DNA of 37,822 bases from Lentisphaerota bacterium (GTDB lineage: Bacteria; Verrucomicrobiota; Kiritimatiellia; UBA8416; JABMPJ01): NCBI GenBank assembly GCA_013203785.1, contig JABMPJ010000024.1:1-37822 (forward strand). The letters run 5' to 3'. Of the stretch, positions 30,504 to 37,822 are shown piece after piece. Under the pieces are notes generated by a model that saw nothing but the letters and a program-made list of their open reading frames with translations, ran no database searches and was not told where the DNA came from. Position 1 is the first letter of the stretch. Every line of letters begins with the position of its first letter. The translations under genes and the position numbers were made by a program.

Positions 30504-31853
30504 CTACTCAAAAAACTCGTGATACAGGGCGCGCATGGCCGGGATGCGGTCAACCTCTTTGACTCCGAACATCATACTGATTTCCGAAGAGCCCTGGTTA
30601 ATCATCTCTATATTAACATTGGCTTCCGCCAGCGCCGCCGTGGCCCGCCGTGAAAGGCCAATCGTAAAACGCATACCCTCACCGACCAACATCACGAGTG
30701 CCAGGCCGTGCTCCACGCTGACACTGTCGGCACCCAACTCCTCACGGATGTGCGTCACGATGCGCGCTTCAGTAGCACCGTCCAGCTCCTTCTCGCGCAA
30801 GATAATCGAGATGTTATCCACACCGGAAGGCATGTGCTCGAACGAGAGCCCCTCCTCCTCAAACAGTTGGAGGAAACGCCGACCAAAGCCAATCTCCCGG
30901 TTCATAAGATACTTGCTCGCAAAGACAGTACAGAAGCCGGGCGAACCGGCAATGCCCACGACCGTGCCGTGAACCACCTCGCGCTCAGCCATGATCAGCG
31001 TGCCCGGCAGCTCGGGCCGGTTCGTGTTGCAGATCCGGATGGGTATGCCCGCGTGCACAGCCGGAATAATGGCCTCGTCATGCAGCACACCGAACCCGGC
31101 ATACGAGAGCTCGCGCATCTCGCGGTAGGTGATCTCGGCGATCGGTGCCACATCCGGCGCCAAGTCCGGATCGACTGAGCAGACCGAATCGACATCCGTA
31201 AAATTCTCGTAGAGATCGGCCTTCACGGCCGCCGCCAGGATCGAGCCGGTGATGTCGGAGCCCCCGCGCGGAAACGTCACGACCTCACCCTCACGGGTGT
31301 AGCCAAAGAAACCAGGAAAGACCGTGACATCCTCGGCCTGTCCCAAAAGCGCCAGGTTCTCGTAGGATTCCGACAGCAGACGCGCGTTGCCGTATTCATC
31401 ACTGAGGAGCAGACCGGCTTCGCCCGGGTTCTGATAGTGCGCGTTGACGCCGCGCCGCTGCAACTCTGCCGCCACCAGGCGCGCCGAATTGTCCTCGCCG
31501 GACGCTTTCATGGCATCCATAAAGCGCTCGCGATGCTCCACGCTCCCCGCCAGAATCGACTCCAGATTGGCGCTGATCGTGGCCATCACAGCCGCATCCA
31601 CACCAAGCGCCTCCTGGATCTCTCGATAGCGCAATATCACGGCGTTAAGAGCGGTCTCGGTCGGCTCGCCAGCCAGACGCTTCGTGGCACAGGCGATCAA
31701 CAGATCGGTCACTTTGGTGTCGCCCTTGTAACGCTTCCCCGGTGCCGAGACCACCACCAGCCGCCGCTCCGGATCGGCCATCACGATATCGCACACCTTC
31801 GCGACCTGGACCGCATCCGCCAGTGAACTTCCACCAAATTTACAAACCTTCAT
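30504..31853 (-). CDS. lysC: Aspartate kinase
   Basis: The 449-residue enzyme starts KVCKFGGSSLADAVQVAKV, the aspartokinase nucleotide-binding opening, and contains RLVVVSAPGKRYKGDTKVTDLL, then FPRGGSDITGSILAAAVKA and the Asp-rich FTDVDSVCSVDPDL. The last ~140 residues contain two ACT-like regulatory repeats (FASKYLMNREIGFGRRFLQL; ALVMLVGEGMRFTIGLSRRA). Domain content is that of the Thr/Lys-regulated class. It phosphorylates aspartate to start Thr, Met and Lys synthesis. It begins 5 nt after hom and is followed by citramalate synthase, so it is probably co-transcribed. Which end-product inhibits it cannot be read. Confidence 0.96.
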   Translation of the reverse strand: MKVCKFGGSSLADAVQVAKVCDIVMADPERRLVVVSAPGKRYKGDTKVTDLLIACATKRLAGEPTETALNAVILRYREIQEALGVDAAVMATISANLESILAGSVEHRERFMDAMKASGEDNSARLVAAELQRRGVNAHYQNPGEAGLLLSDEYGNARLLSESYENLALLGQAEDVTVFPGFFGYTREGEVVTFPRGGSDITGSILAAAVKADLYENFTDVDSVCSVDPDLAPDVAPIAEITYREMRELSYAGFGVLHDEAIIPAVHAGIPIRICNTNRPELPGTLIMAEREVVHGTVVGIAGSPGFCTVFASKYLMNREIGFGRRFLQLFEEEGLSFEHMPSGVDNISIILREKELDGATEARIVTHIREELGADSVSVEHGLALVMLVGEGMRFTIGLSRRATAALAEANVNIEMINQGSSEISMMFGVKEVDRIPAMRALYHEFFE

Positions 31854-31858
31854 CGTCC

Positions 31859-33151
31859 CTACCCTTCAATTCTCAGCCGCACCGGCGCGCATGCCACACA
31901 GTCCAGCGCCGCAATCTCCTGGAGCGCCGCGTCGACCTCCGCTTCCCGCGCCTCGTGGGTCACGAAGACGACCGGCACATAGCTATTCTCGGGCTCATCC
32001 TTCTGCAGGGCTGAGGAGAGGCTGATGCGATGCTTGCCCAATATAGCGGTGATCGCTCCCAGCACCCCGGGCTCATCCTTGAGCGACAGCCTCAGATAAT
32101 AGCGTGTCGTGACATCCTGCATCGGCCGGATCCGGATCACATCGCCGGAATCCGGAATGGCCGGAATGCGATGGGCCGCGGCCGAGGCCAAGTTGCGCAC
32201 CACGTCCGCCACGTCGCCCAGAACCGTACTGGCGGTCGGGTCCGCGCCCGCTCCGCGACCATAGTAAAGTGTATCGCCGGTCAAGTCACCGTTGACCAGC
32301 ACCGCATTGAACACGCCATGTACCGAGCCGAGCATACTCTTGGCTGGCACCAGCGAAGGGTGCACCCGAATTTCGACAGCGCCATCGTCCGACCGGATGA
32401 CGGCCAGCAACTTGACTTTGTACCCGAGGTCACGGGCGTAGCCGATATCGAGCGAGGAGAGATTACGTATTCCCTCCACATAGACCGACTCCATGGCGAC
32501 CGTGCCGCCGTAGGCCAGCGAGGCCAGGAGCACGGCCTTGTGCGCCGTGTCAAATCCGTCAATATCCAAGCTGGGCTCAGCCTCTGCAAAGCCCAGCGCC
32601 TGCGCGTCTGCCAGACAGGTGTTAAATGGCACACCGGCCCGCTCCATTTCAGTCAGGATGTAGTTGCAGGTCCCGTTCAGAATGCCGCGGATGCTCTGGA
32701 TGCGGTTGGCCAAGAGCCCTTCACGCAGCGCCCGTATGATAGGAATGCCTCCGCCCACGCTGGCACCGAAGTAGATATCCGTCTGTTTTTCGCGAGCCAG
32801 GGCAAAGATCTCAGCCCCGTGATCGGCCAACAGAGCCTTGTTGGCAGTGACCACTGGTTTGCCCTGCGCCAGGGCGCGCAGCACGAACGCCTTGGCAATA
32901 CCGGTGCCACCCACCAATTCGATGACCACCTCCACAGCGGGATCATCGATCAAGGCGTTGGCGTCTGTGGTGAGGATGGCCGGATCGACCGTCACCCCGC
33001 GATCGCTCTCGATATCCAGATCCGCAATCCGACGCAAGACGGGGCGTACGCCCAAACGGCTGCCAATCAGCTCACCGTTGGCCTGCAGCCCACGGACCAC
33101 ACCGGCCCCGACCATACCAAAACCCAACAGACCTAATCCGATTTCCTTCAT
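31859..33151 (-). CDS. hom: Homoserine dehydrogenase with C-terminal ACT domain
   Basis: The 430-residue enzyme begins with a Rossmann glycine motif, LGLLGFGMVGAGVVRGL (5-21). It has the conserved GKPVVTANKALLADHG, GASVGGGIPIIRALREGL, GILNGTCNYILTEM and DAQALGFAEAEPSLDIDGFD blocks. Residues about 345-425 form an ACT domain (RLSLKDEPGVLGAITAILGK), which allows feedback by threonine in this family. It reduces aspartate semialdehyde to homoserine for threonine and methionine. AGGGAG lies close to the ATG. It is the first gene of a likely operon hom-lysC-cimA-valS-lrp-aminotransferase. The following intergenic region (33152-33689) contains repeats but no clear leader peptide or riboswitch. Confidence 0.96.
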   Translation of the reverse strand: MKEIGLGLLGFGMVGAGVVRGLQANGELIGSRLGVRPVLRRIADLDIESDRGVTVDPAILTTDANALIDDPAVEVVIELVGGTGIAKAFVLRALAQGKPVVTANKALLADHGAEIFALAREKQTDIYFGASVGGGIPIIRALREGLLANRIQSIRGILNGTCNYILTEMERAGVPFNTCLADAQALGFAEAEPSLDIDGFDTAHKAVLLASLAYGGTVAMESVYVEGIRNLSSLDIGYARDLGYKVKLLAVIRSDDGAVEIRVHPSLVPAKSMLGSVHGVFNAVLVNGDLTGDTLYYGRGAGADPTASTVLGDVADVVRNLASAAAHRIPAIPDSGDVIRIRPMQDVTTRYYLRLSLKDEPGVLGAITAILGKHRISLSSALQKDEPENSYVPVVFVTHEAREAEVDAALQEIAALDCVACAPVRLRIEG

Positions 33152-33331
33152 GACTCCCTAGTCCTCTGCACGCTGCGCTCCCACTGACGGATCACGCCAC
33201 ATGCCAATTCGTCCATTCAAACAGAACCCCGAACAATACCCGCCCCCTGTTTGACTGCACAAGCACAAAGCCCTGTCGAGTATGTGGACGGGCATCTGCG
33301 TTTCGTTGCATGGGTCCCAATCGTCACCAGC

Positions 33332-33349
33332 ATCCGAGCACGATTACGA
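33332..33349 (+). repeat. 18-nt copy of the interior of the terminal repeat element
   Basis: ATCCGAGCACGATTACGA here equals the reverse complement of 37735-37752 exactly over 18 nt. This ties this intergenic region to the ATTACG-rich element at the right end of the window. Confidence 0.7.
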
Positions 33350-33381
33350 TGATGAAGAACGTGGATGGCTGATGGCCTCAA

Positions 33382-33516
33382 GTAGCCCCGGGCCGTCCCG
33401 GGCCGAGGGTGTGCGAGGAGGGTGCACGTCTCGGGCATGTGCAGCCTTCGGTCTTGGCATGTGCCATCTGTGCCTGTTCCTCGCTCGGCGCTGGGGCCGG
33501 GACGGCCCCGCGCTAC
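33382..33516. repeat. MITE-like imperfect inverted repeat
   Basis: The left arm (33382-33404, plus strand) and right arm (33494-33516, minus strand) agree at 20 of 23 positions; both begin GTAGC and contain GGGCCGTCCCGG. Inner complementary pieces CGAGGA and TCCTCG extend the pairing. The 135-bp unit could fold into a long hairpin. No coding content. Boundaries are approximate. Confidence 0.55.
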
Positions 33517-33689
33517 CACGAGTCCAGGCGAATCAACTGCACTTGAGCGAATCAGCCACTCACGTAAGCCAATGATCTGCTTTGGCTGAACATATAGCTG
33601 TGGTATTTTTTGGCCGGAACAATTATATTCCCCGAACGGTATCAGAAGGGATACCGAGAAAAGACCCACAACCAACCGGAGCACCGCGC

Positions 33690-35102
33690 GTGGATATGAT
33701 AGAGAGCACGGGATGGCCCAAAGATATTGAAGCGTATCTAAAATCGCACTTTAGTGCGCTGGATCGTAGTACCCCGCAAGAGGAAACCGCCCTGCATGAG
33801 TTCCTCAGGCTCGGCCCCCTGCACTCCTTTATTCCCACAGCGATGGGTGGCACATGCGAGGGTCCCGGCACCTATCTACCGGTCGTGGAGATGGCGGCCT
33901 ACTACTCGCTCCCCCTCGGCCTCACCCTCGGCATCACGGGCTCCCTGTTTTTGATGCCCATCCTGAAACATGCACCGGTCGCCCTGCGCGATACACTGGT
34001 GGCCGATTTCCTTAGCGGGCCGGCCCTGGGCGGCATCATGATCACCGAACCCACCGGTGGCACCGATGTCTTCGGCCTTCAGTCCACCGTATCGCCCTCG
34101 CCGGGCGGTATGCTCCTTAACGGCACCAAGTGTTGGGGGGGCTTAACCGGTCGAGCCGCACACTGGCTCGTAGCGGCGCGCAAGAAACGCGGAGACCGGC
34201 TGACGCGCAGCCTCAAACTGCTCTATGTCCCCCTCGCCTCCCCCGGTGTGAGCGTGGATCACTATTTCGATGCGCTTGGCCTACAGCCCATCACCTATGG
34301 ACAGACCTCTTTCTCTGATGTGACCGTGCCAGAGGCCTACGATCTCACCCCCCCAGGGACGAGTGCGCTGAGGGTGCTGTACGATACCCTCTTCCGCAGC
34401 CGCTTGGGCATATCGGCCATTGCCTCGGGTCTCTGCAAACGGATCGTGCATGAGTGCACGAAGCGAGCCGGAGAGCGGATTGTCTTCGGTCAACCCATCG
34501 CGGGCTTGGACCAGGTGCAGTTCCGCCTGGCAACGCTGCGTGGTCAAGCCCAGATGAACCATGCCCTGTGGCACTTCGCGGGCGACTGGATGGGATCCCA
34601 TGACGACCTGTCAGGCGATTATGTTTTGGTGAACGCGATCAAGGTGTGCTCATCGGAGAGCATGACCACAGCGGCCGATTCGGCCGTGCAGCTTTTTGCG
34701 TCAGCCGCTTTCAAGCGGTCGCACATGGCCGGCCGCGCCTATGTGGATTCGCGGCCCTTTCGGATCTTCGAGGGCGTCAACGATGTGCTGCACGACAACA
34801 CCTTTGTGGTCCTGGCCGGGCGCTACGGCACCGTCACGGCCGACGCGGTCAGCCGCGAACTCGCAACGTTCGGGTTGCGCATGCCGGAGGGCCTGCCCGA
34901 AGGGACGCTTGCGGCATTGGCAAGCCCCCCCGACGCCTCACAAAGAGAGCATGTGCATTGCGGCAAGGTGATCGAGTGGGTCGTCGTTCTGGCGGTCATG
35001 GAGTATATGAACGCACAGCATGCGATGCCCATCGACGAGGCACGCCTTGTGGCTCAGCGCAGCATTGCCGCCCTCATCGCCGAACGCGACTATCTCCTCT
35101 GA
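33690..35102 (+). CDS. Acyl-CoA dehydrogenase-family protein
   Basis: The chosen start is a GTG with GGAG 8 nt upstream (470 residues); the ATG at 33696 and a TTG at 33582 are alternatives. The order of domains matches ACADs: N-terminal helical domain, middle beta domain with ITEPTGGTDVFGLQST (FAD and substrate-binding), and C-terminal helical domain with RIVFGQPIAGLDQVQFRLA. The catalytic base is expected in RPFRIFEGVNDVLHDN, where Glu replaces the usual YEGT context by FEG. The domain after residue ~400 is unusually long. It stands alone on the plus strand, with no etfAB, thiolase or CoA ligase in the window, so a fatty-acid, amino-acid or other acyl-CoA (or non-CoA) substrate cannot be chosen. 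Confidence 0.88.
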   Translation: MDMIESTGWPKDIEAYLKSHFSALDRSTPQEETALHEFLRLGPLHSFIPTAMGGTCEGPGTYLPVVEMAAYYSLPLGLTLGITGSLFLMPILKHAPVALRDTLVADFLSGPALGGIMITEPTGGTDVFGLQSTVSPSPGGMLLNGTKCWGGLTGRAAHWLVAARKKRGDRLTRSLKLLYVPLASPGVSVDHYFDALGLQPITYGQTSFSDVTVPEAYDLTPPGTSALRVLYDTLFRSRLGISAIASGLCKRIVHECTKRAGERIVFGQPIAGLDQVQFRLATLRGQAQMNHALWHFAGDWMGSHDDLSGDYVLVNAIKVCSSESMTTAADSAVQLFASAAFKRSHMAGRAYVDSRPFRIFEGVNDVLHDNTFVVLAGRYGTVTADAVSRELATFGLRMPEGLPEGTLAALASPPDASQREHVHCGKVIEWVVVLAVMEYMNAQHAMPIDEARLVAQRSIAALIAERDYLL

Positions 35103-35121
35103 TATCGCCGCAGGGGCTTGG

Positions 35122-35697
35122 TCAGAGCTGTGCCGTCTCCCGGAGCAGAGCCGTGGACAACGCCCCCTCGCGCAAGACCGTGAGCTGCTGCCCGACAATC
35201 TGGACCACACTGCTGGGCACCCCGCCCGCGGCCGGTCCGCCATCGAGCACCATGGCCACGCGATCACCAAAGGCCCGACGGGCTTCAGCCGCCGTCAGAG
35301 CAGGGGCCTCGCCGCTGAGGTTAGCACTCGTCACACGCATTACCCCGCCCACTGCACGCAAGAGCTCCCGCATGCCCTCATGATCCGGCACGCGCACGCC
35401 CTCGGATCCTGTGGGAGTCTGCACGATCAGCGTGAGGGGGCCCGGCCAGAACGCCGCAGCCAAGCGCTGTTCGGGCGGAGAGAGCGTCACCCCCAGACGT
35501 AGCAAGGCCGCGGTATCGGCTAGTAGGAGGGGGATCGGTTTGTGATCAGGACGGCCCTTGACCGTAAAAAGCCGTTCCACAGCCGCAGAAGAATCATAGT
35601 GGGCACAGACCCCGTAGACCGTATCGGTCGGTGCCACAACGAGCAAGCCACCGCGCAGGGCGGCGGCGGCGGCTTCGATCCGGGCTGACGTCATCAT
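35122..35697 (-). CDS. tsaC: Threonylcarbamoyl-AMP synthase (Sua5/YrdC/TsaC)
   Basis: The 191-residue protein has the YrdC fold landmarks: VVAPTDTVYGVCAH near the N-terminus, the KxR motif in FTVKGRPDHKPIPLLL, FWPGPLTLIV, GGVMRVTSANLSGEAP and VVQIVGQQLTVLREGAL. The enzyme makes threonylcarbamoyl-AMP for the t6A modification at position 37 of ANN-decoding tRNAs. It is a single-domain (TsaC-type) protein with no Sua5 C-terminal domain. Its ATG overlaps the purE stop by one base (TAATG), so it is coupled to purine genes by position. Identity is good. Confidence 0.92.
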   Translation of the reverse strand: MMTSARIEAAAAALRGGLLVVAPTDTVYGVCAHYDSSAAVERLFTVKGRPDHKPIPLLLADTAALLRLGVTLSPPEQRLAAAFWPGPLTLIVQTPTGSEGVRVPDHEGMRELLRAVGGVMRVTSANLSGEAPALTAAEARRAFGDRVAMVLDGGPAAGGVPSSVVQIVGQQLTVLREGALSTALLRETAQL

Positions 35698-36206
35698 TAC
35701 GCCGTAAGATCACGCTGCACATTGCGGTTACCGGTCGCTACCTTGCGCTTCAAGCTGCGCTTGTAACTGACCAATTTGCGGCGCAGGCCGGGACGGGCCA
35801 GCGCAATCATCTGGACGGCCAAAATGGCGGCATTCACCGGCCCCGCACTGCCGAGCGTGACCGTGGCAACCGGGATACCCGAGGGCATCTGCAACGTAGC
35901 CAGCAACGCATCCATACCGTTCAGCGCCCCCCCTTTAACCGGAATGCCGATCACCGGTAGAATGGTGTGCGCCGCCAAAACCCCTCCCAGATGTGCGGCA
36001 CCACCGGCGGCGGCGATGATGACCTTGATTCCTCGCTTGGAGGCGCCCGCGGCAAAACTACAGGCCTCTTCGGGGGTGCGGTGGGCTGAAATGACACGCA
36101 CGTCACAGACCACATCAAACTCGTTCAGTGTTTCAACGGCCTTCTTCACCAAGGGCCAATCCGAATCACTCCCCATTACTATGGCAACTTCCGGTTTTAC
36201 GGGCAT
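35697..36206 (-). CDS. purE: N5-carboxyaminoimidazole ribonucleotide mutase
   Basis: The 169-residue protein shows the class I PurE signature: MGSDSDWPLVKKAVETLNEF, then VRVISAHRTPEEA (SAHRTP loop), KVIIAAAGGAAHLGGVLAAHT and VIGIPVKGGALNGMDALLATLQMP. PurE moves the carboxyl of N5-CAIR to carbon 4 in purine synthesis and works as an octamer. A basic C-terminal tail (RRKLVSYKRSLKRKVATGNR) goes somewhat beyond the usual end. PurD lies upstream on the same strand, 115 nt away; purK was not seen. Confidence 0.96.
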   Translation of the reverse strand: MPVKPEVAIVMGSDSDWPLVKKAVETLNEFDVVCDVRVISAHRTPEEACSFAAGASKRGIKVIIAAAGGAAHLGGVLAAHTILPVIGIPVKGGALNGMDALLATLQMPSGIPVATVTLGSAGPVNAAILAVQMIALARPGLRRKLVSYKRSLKRKVATGNRNVQRDLTA

Positions 36207-36252
36207 TTTTCTCCTTTATTGTATCTTAAACAGCTCATCTGGTCTATTCATC

Positions 36253-36279
36253 ATCTGCGTCCATCTGCGTGATCTGCGG
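36253..36279. repeat. Three near-identical octamers ATCTGCGT/G
   Basis: ATCTGCGT at 36253-36260 and 36263-36270, and ATCTGCGG at 36272-36279, repeat every 9-10 bp between purD and purE. The spacing near one DNA turn and the absence of coding suggest a dispersed intergenic repeat rather than a binding site. Confidence 0.6.
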
Positions 36280-36321
36280 GCAGCCCCTCCCGGTAGTTGA
36301 TGAATAATCCAGGCTAAGGGC

Positions 36322-37599
36322 CTACTCCACGCGCTGGAGGGCGCGGGAGGCGATATCAGTACGATATTGGGCTTGGTCAAACGTCACATGGGAAAGGGCC
36401 AGGTAGACCCGCTTGACCGCTTCGGGAAGCGTTGCGCCCAGGGCCGTTACACCCAGAACGCGCCCTCCCGACGTCACGGTCGTCCCCTCCTGAATGGCCG
36501 TTCCGGCATGGAAGACCACGACGCCCGGCTGGGTCTCCACAGTCTCCAGGCCGTGGACAGCCATCCCTTTCGCATACACCCCGGGGTATCCGCCCGATGC
36601 CATGACCACGCAGACACAGGCTTCATCCTTCCAACTCAAGAGATCGTTGCTCAACGTACCATCCACACAGGCCTGGAAGAGCGGAAGAATATCCCCTTCG
36701 ATGCGGGGGAGGACGACCTGAGTCTCGGGATCGCCAAATCGGCAGTTATATTCCAGCACCCGCGGCCCCGTCGCGGTCATCATCAGGCCAGCATACAGCA
36801 CGCCCTTGTAGACGATGCCCCGTCGCTTCAACTCATCGACCGTCGGCCGCAGGATCTGGTCATGAATGATCGGCCACAGGTCGTCGGTCACCACCGGTGC
36901 CGGGGAGTAGGCCCCCATGCCGCCCGTGTTGGGCCCCTGGTCATTATTGAAGACGCGTTTGTGATCTTGTGAGGAGGAGAGCATGACGATGTGATCACCA
37001 TCCACCAGCGCCAGAATGGAGGCCTCTTCCCCCTCCATGAACTCCTCAACCACAACGCGGTTCCCGGAATTGCCGTGGCGACGCTCGAGGCATATTTCCG
37101 TGAGGGCCTGTTCGGCTTCCTCCTCCGTCATGCAGATGTAGACGCCCTTCCCCGCCGCCAGACCGTCGGCCTTAATCACGATGGGGGTACCCTTGCGACG
37201 CACATAGGCCAACGCGCCCTCTTTGCCGGTGAACGTTTCTGCCTCGGCCGTGGGAACCTTCGCCGCCAACATGATATCCTTGGCGAACTCTTTGCTGCCC
37301 TCCATCTGGGCCGCTTTGGCGCTGGGCCCAAAGACACGTAGCCCCTCCGCCTCCAAGCGATCAGTAATGCCCGCGCAGAGCGGTGCTTCGGGGCCCACCA
37401 CCACCAGATCGGGGCGGTTTGTGACGGCCCATGCGGTGAGGGCGTCCACATCCTCGGCCGCGATGGGAACATTGGTGGCTACGGCCGCCGTACCGGCGTT
37501 TCCAGGCGCGCAGAACACCTCAGGGCTCGAGCTATCGTGTGCAATTTTCCAAGCCAGCGTATGCTCCCGCCCGCCGCCGCCAATAACCAGAATCTTCAT
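36322..37599 (-). CDS. purD: Phosphoribosylamine-glycine ligase
   Basis: The ATG at 37599 starts MKILVIGGGGREHTLAWKI, the canonical PurD opening; the longer open frame to 37713 adds Cys/Arg/Pro-rich sequence inside the terminal repeat. The 425-residue enzyme has ATP-grasp landmarks GPEAPLCAGI, VIKADGLAAGKGVYI, QDHKRVFNNDQGPNTGGMG and VLEYNCRFGDPETQVVL. It joins phosphoribosylamine with glycine in purine synthesis. PurE follows after a short gap containing ATCTGCGT repeats. Length and motifs are standard. Confidence 0.97.
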   Translation of the reverse strand: MKILVIGGGGREHTLAWKIAHDSSSPEVFCAPGNAGTAAVATNVPIAAEDVDALTAWAVTNRPDLVVVGPEAPLCAGITDRLEAEGLRVFGPSAKAAQMEGSKEFAKDIMLAAKVPTAEAETFTGKEGALAYVRRKGTPIVIKADGLAAGKGVYICMTEEEAEQALTEICLERRHGNSGNRVVVEEFMEGEEASILALVDGDHIVMLSSSQDHKRVFNNDQGPNTGGMGAYSPAPVVTDDLWPIIHDQILRPTVDELKRRGIVYKGVLYAGLMMTATGPRVLEYNCRFGDPETQVVLPRIEGDILPLFQACVDGTLSNDLLSWKDEACVCVVMASGGYPGVYAKGMAVHGLETVETQPGVVVFHAGTAIQEGTTVTSGGRVLGVTALGATLPEAVKRVYLALSHVTFDQAQYRTDIASRALQRVE

Positions 37600-37681
37600 G
37601 GGGGCAAAGCATAGTGAATTGAAATGGTGAGTCAATCTGGAACCGGCAAGGCATCGCCGGTTGGGCGTATCTACGTTTATG

Positions 37682-37822
37682 TTGCAGGGCAGTGGATCCG
37701 AAGGATTCGCCATTCGTCATAATCGTAATCCTACTCGTAATCGTGCTCGGATTAAGATTACTAGCAGGATTACGATTACGATTGGGACGAATGGCGAATC
37801 CTTCGGATCCACTGCCCTGCAA
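37682..37822. repeat. Perfect 37-bp inverted repeat around ATTACG-rich DNA, at window end
   Basis: The left arm at 37682-37718 and right arm at 37786-37822 are exact reverse complements over 37 bp (beginning TTGCAGGGCAGTGGATCC). Between them, AATCGTAATCCT and AGGATTACGATT also pair, leaving a loop of about 35 nt rich in ATTACG/CGTAAT units. It lies in the purD upstream region and ends exactly at the window edge. It may be a mobile palindromic element, a contig-end snapback, or an assembly artefact. Confidence 0.8.

Larger units (their letters stand above)
33152..33689. other. Intergenic region between hom and the acyl-CoA dehydrogenase gene
   Basis: This 538-bp stretch should carry the divergent promoters of hom and the acyl-CoA dehydrogenase-like gene. 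It holds an 18-nt match to the end-of-window element (33332-33349), a ~135-bp inverted repeat (33382-33516), and an AT-rich patch with a -10-like TATATT at 33624-33629, 61 nt before the downstream GTG. Short open frames here on both strands have no recognisable content. Confidence 0.6.

Noticed and set aside
33152..33331. T-box or attenuator leader before the hom operon
   Set aside because: No T-box core, runs of regulatory codons in a short frame, or terminator/antiterminator pair was seen between 33152 and 33331.
33217..33684. 155-codon open frame on the minus strand in the hom/acyl-CoA dehydrogenase gap
   Set aside because: It lacks a ribosome site and recognisable motifs, covers the inverted repeat and ends in it, and its composition looks like a chance frame in GC-rich DNA.

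Overview
The window reads as chromosomal DNA of a Gram-negative bacterium of moderately high GC. Signal-peptide proteins ending in the aromatic residue typical of outer-membrane barrels, a secretin and a lipoprotein argue for an outer membrane. A complete-looking A/V-type ATPase operon in the bacterial H-I-K-E-C-F-A order is found in Thermus and in parts of the PVC superphylum. Together with the envelope genes and the many small intergenic palindromes, this suggests a PVC-type lineage such as Kiritimatiellota or Verrucomicrobiota. That placement is an inference; no rRNA or tRNA gene is visible.

Layout, almost all on the minus strand. 1-6630: A/V-ATPase operon (subunits H, I, K, E, C, F, A), with A running off the left edge. 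6801-11871: a three-gene envelope operon of a carboxypeptidase-regulatory-domain/barrel protein, a lipoprotein, and a chimera of a TonB-receptor-like plug and part-barrel with an intact subtilisin domain. 12345-14477 (+): a GH3 glycosidase. 14685-17036: a radical SAM/SPASM protein and an MscS channel. 17090-20520: an accessory patch with a DUF4143 ATPase, a small barrel protein, a truncated DUF1016 (YhcG-like) nuclease gene riddled with in-frame palindromes, and a 37-codon scrap of a type I restriction hsdR. 20659-24320: a secretin module (GspC-like protein, secretin, coiled-coil/TPR protein). 24417-33151: an amino-acid cluster read hom, lysC, citramalate synthase, valS, Lrp/AsnC regulator, aminotransferase. 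33690-35102 (+): an acyl-CoA dehydrogenase-like gene. 35122-37599: purD, purE and a Sua5/TsaC gene. The window closes on a perfect 37-bp inverted repeat around ATTACG-rich DNA.

Functionally, the amino-acid block links aspartate to homoserine and citramalate (threonine, methionine and isoleucine supply) with valine charging, a feedback-type regulator and a transaminase. The ATPase genes are tightly packed, with 4-11 nt overlaps, as expected for stoichiometric translation. The most unusual contents are the TonB-plug/subtilase chimera with its operon partners, and the palindromic elements that have invaded the DUF1016 reading frame. Several families of small intergenic repeats (GTAG...GTCCCG hairpins, ATCTGCGT triplets, ATTACG-rich elements) are also present.
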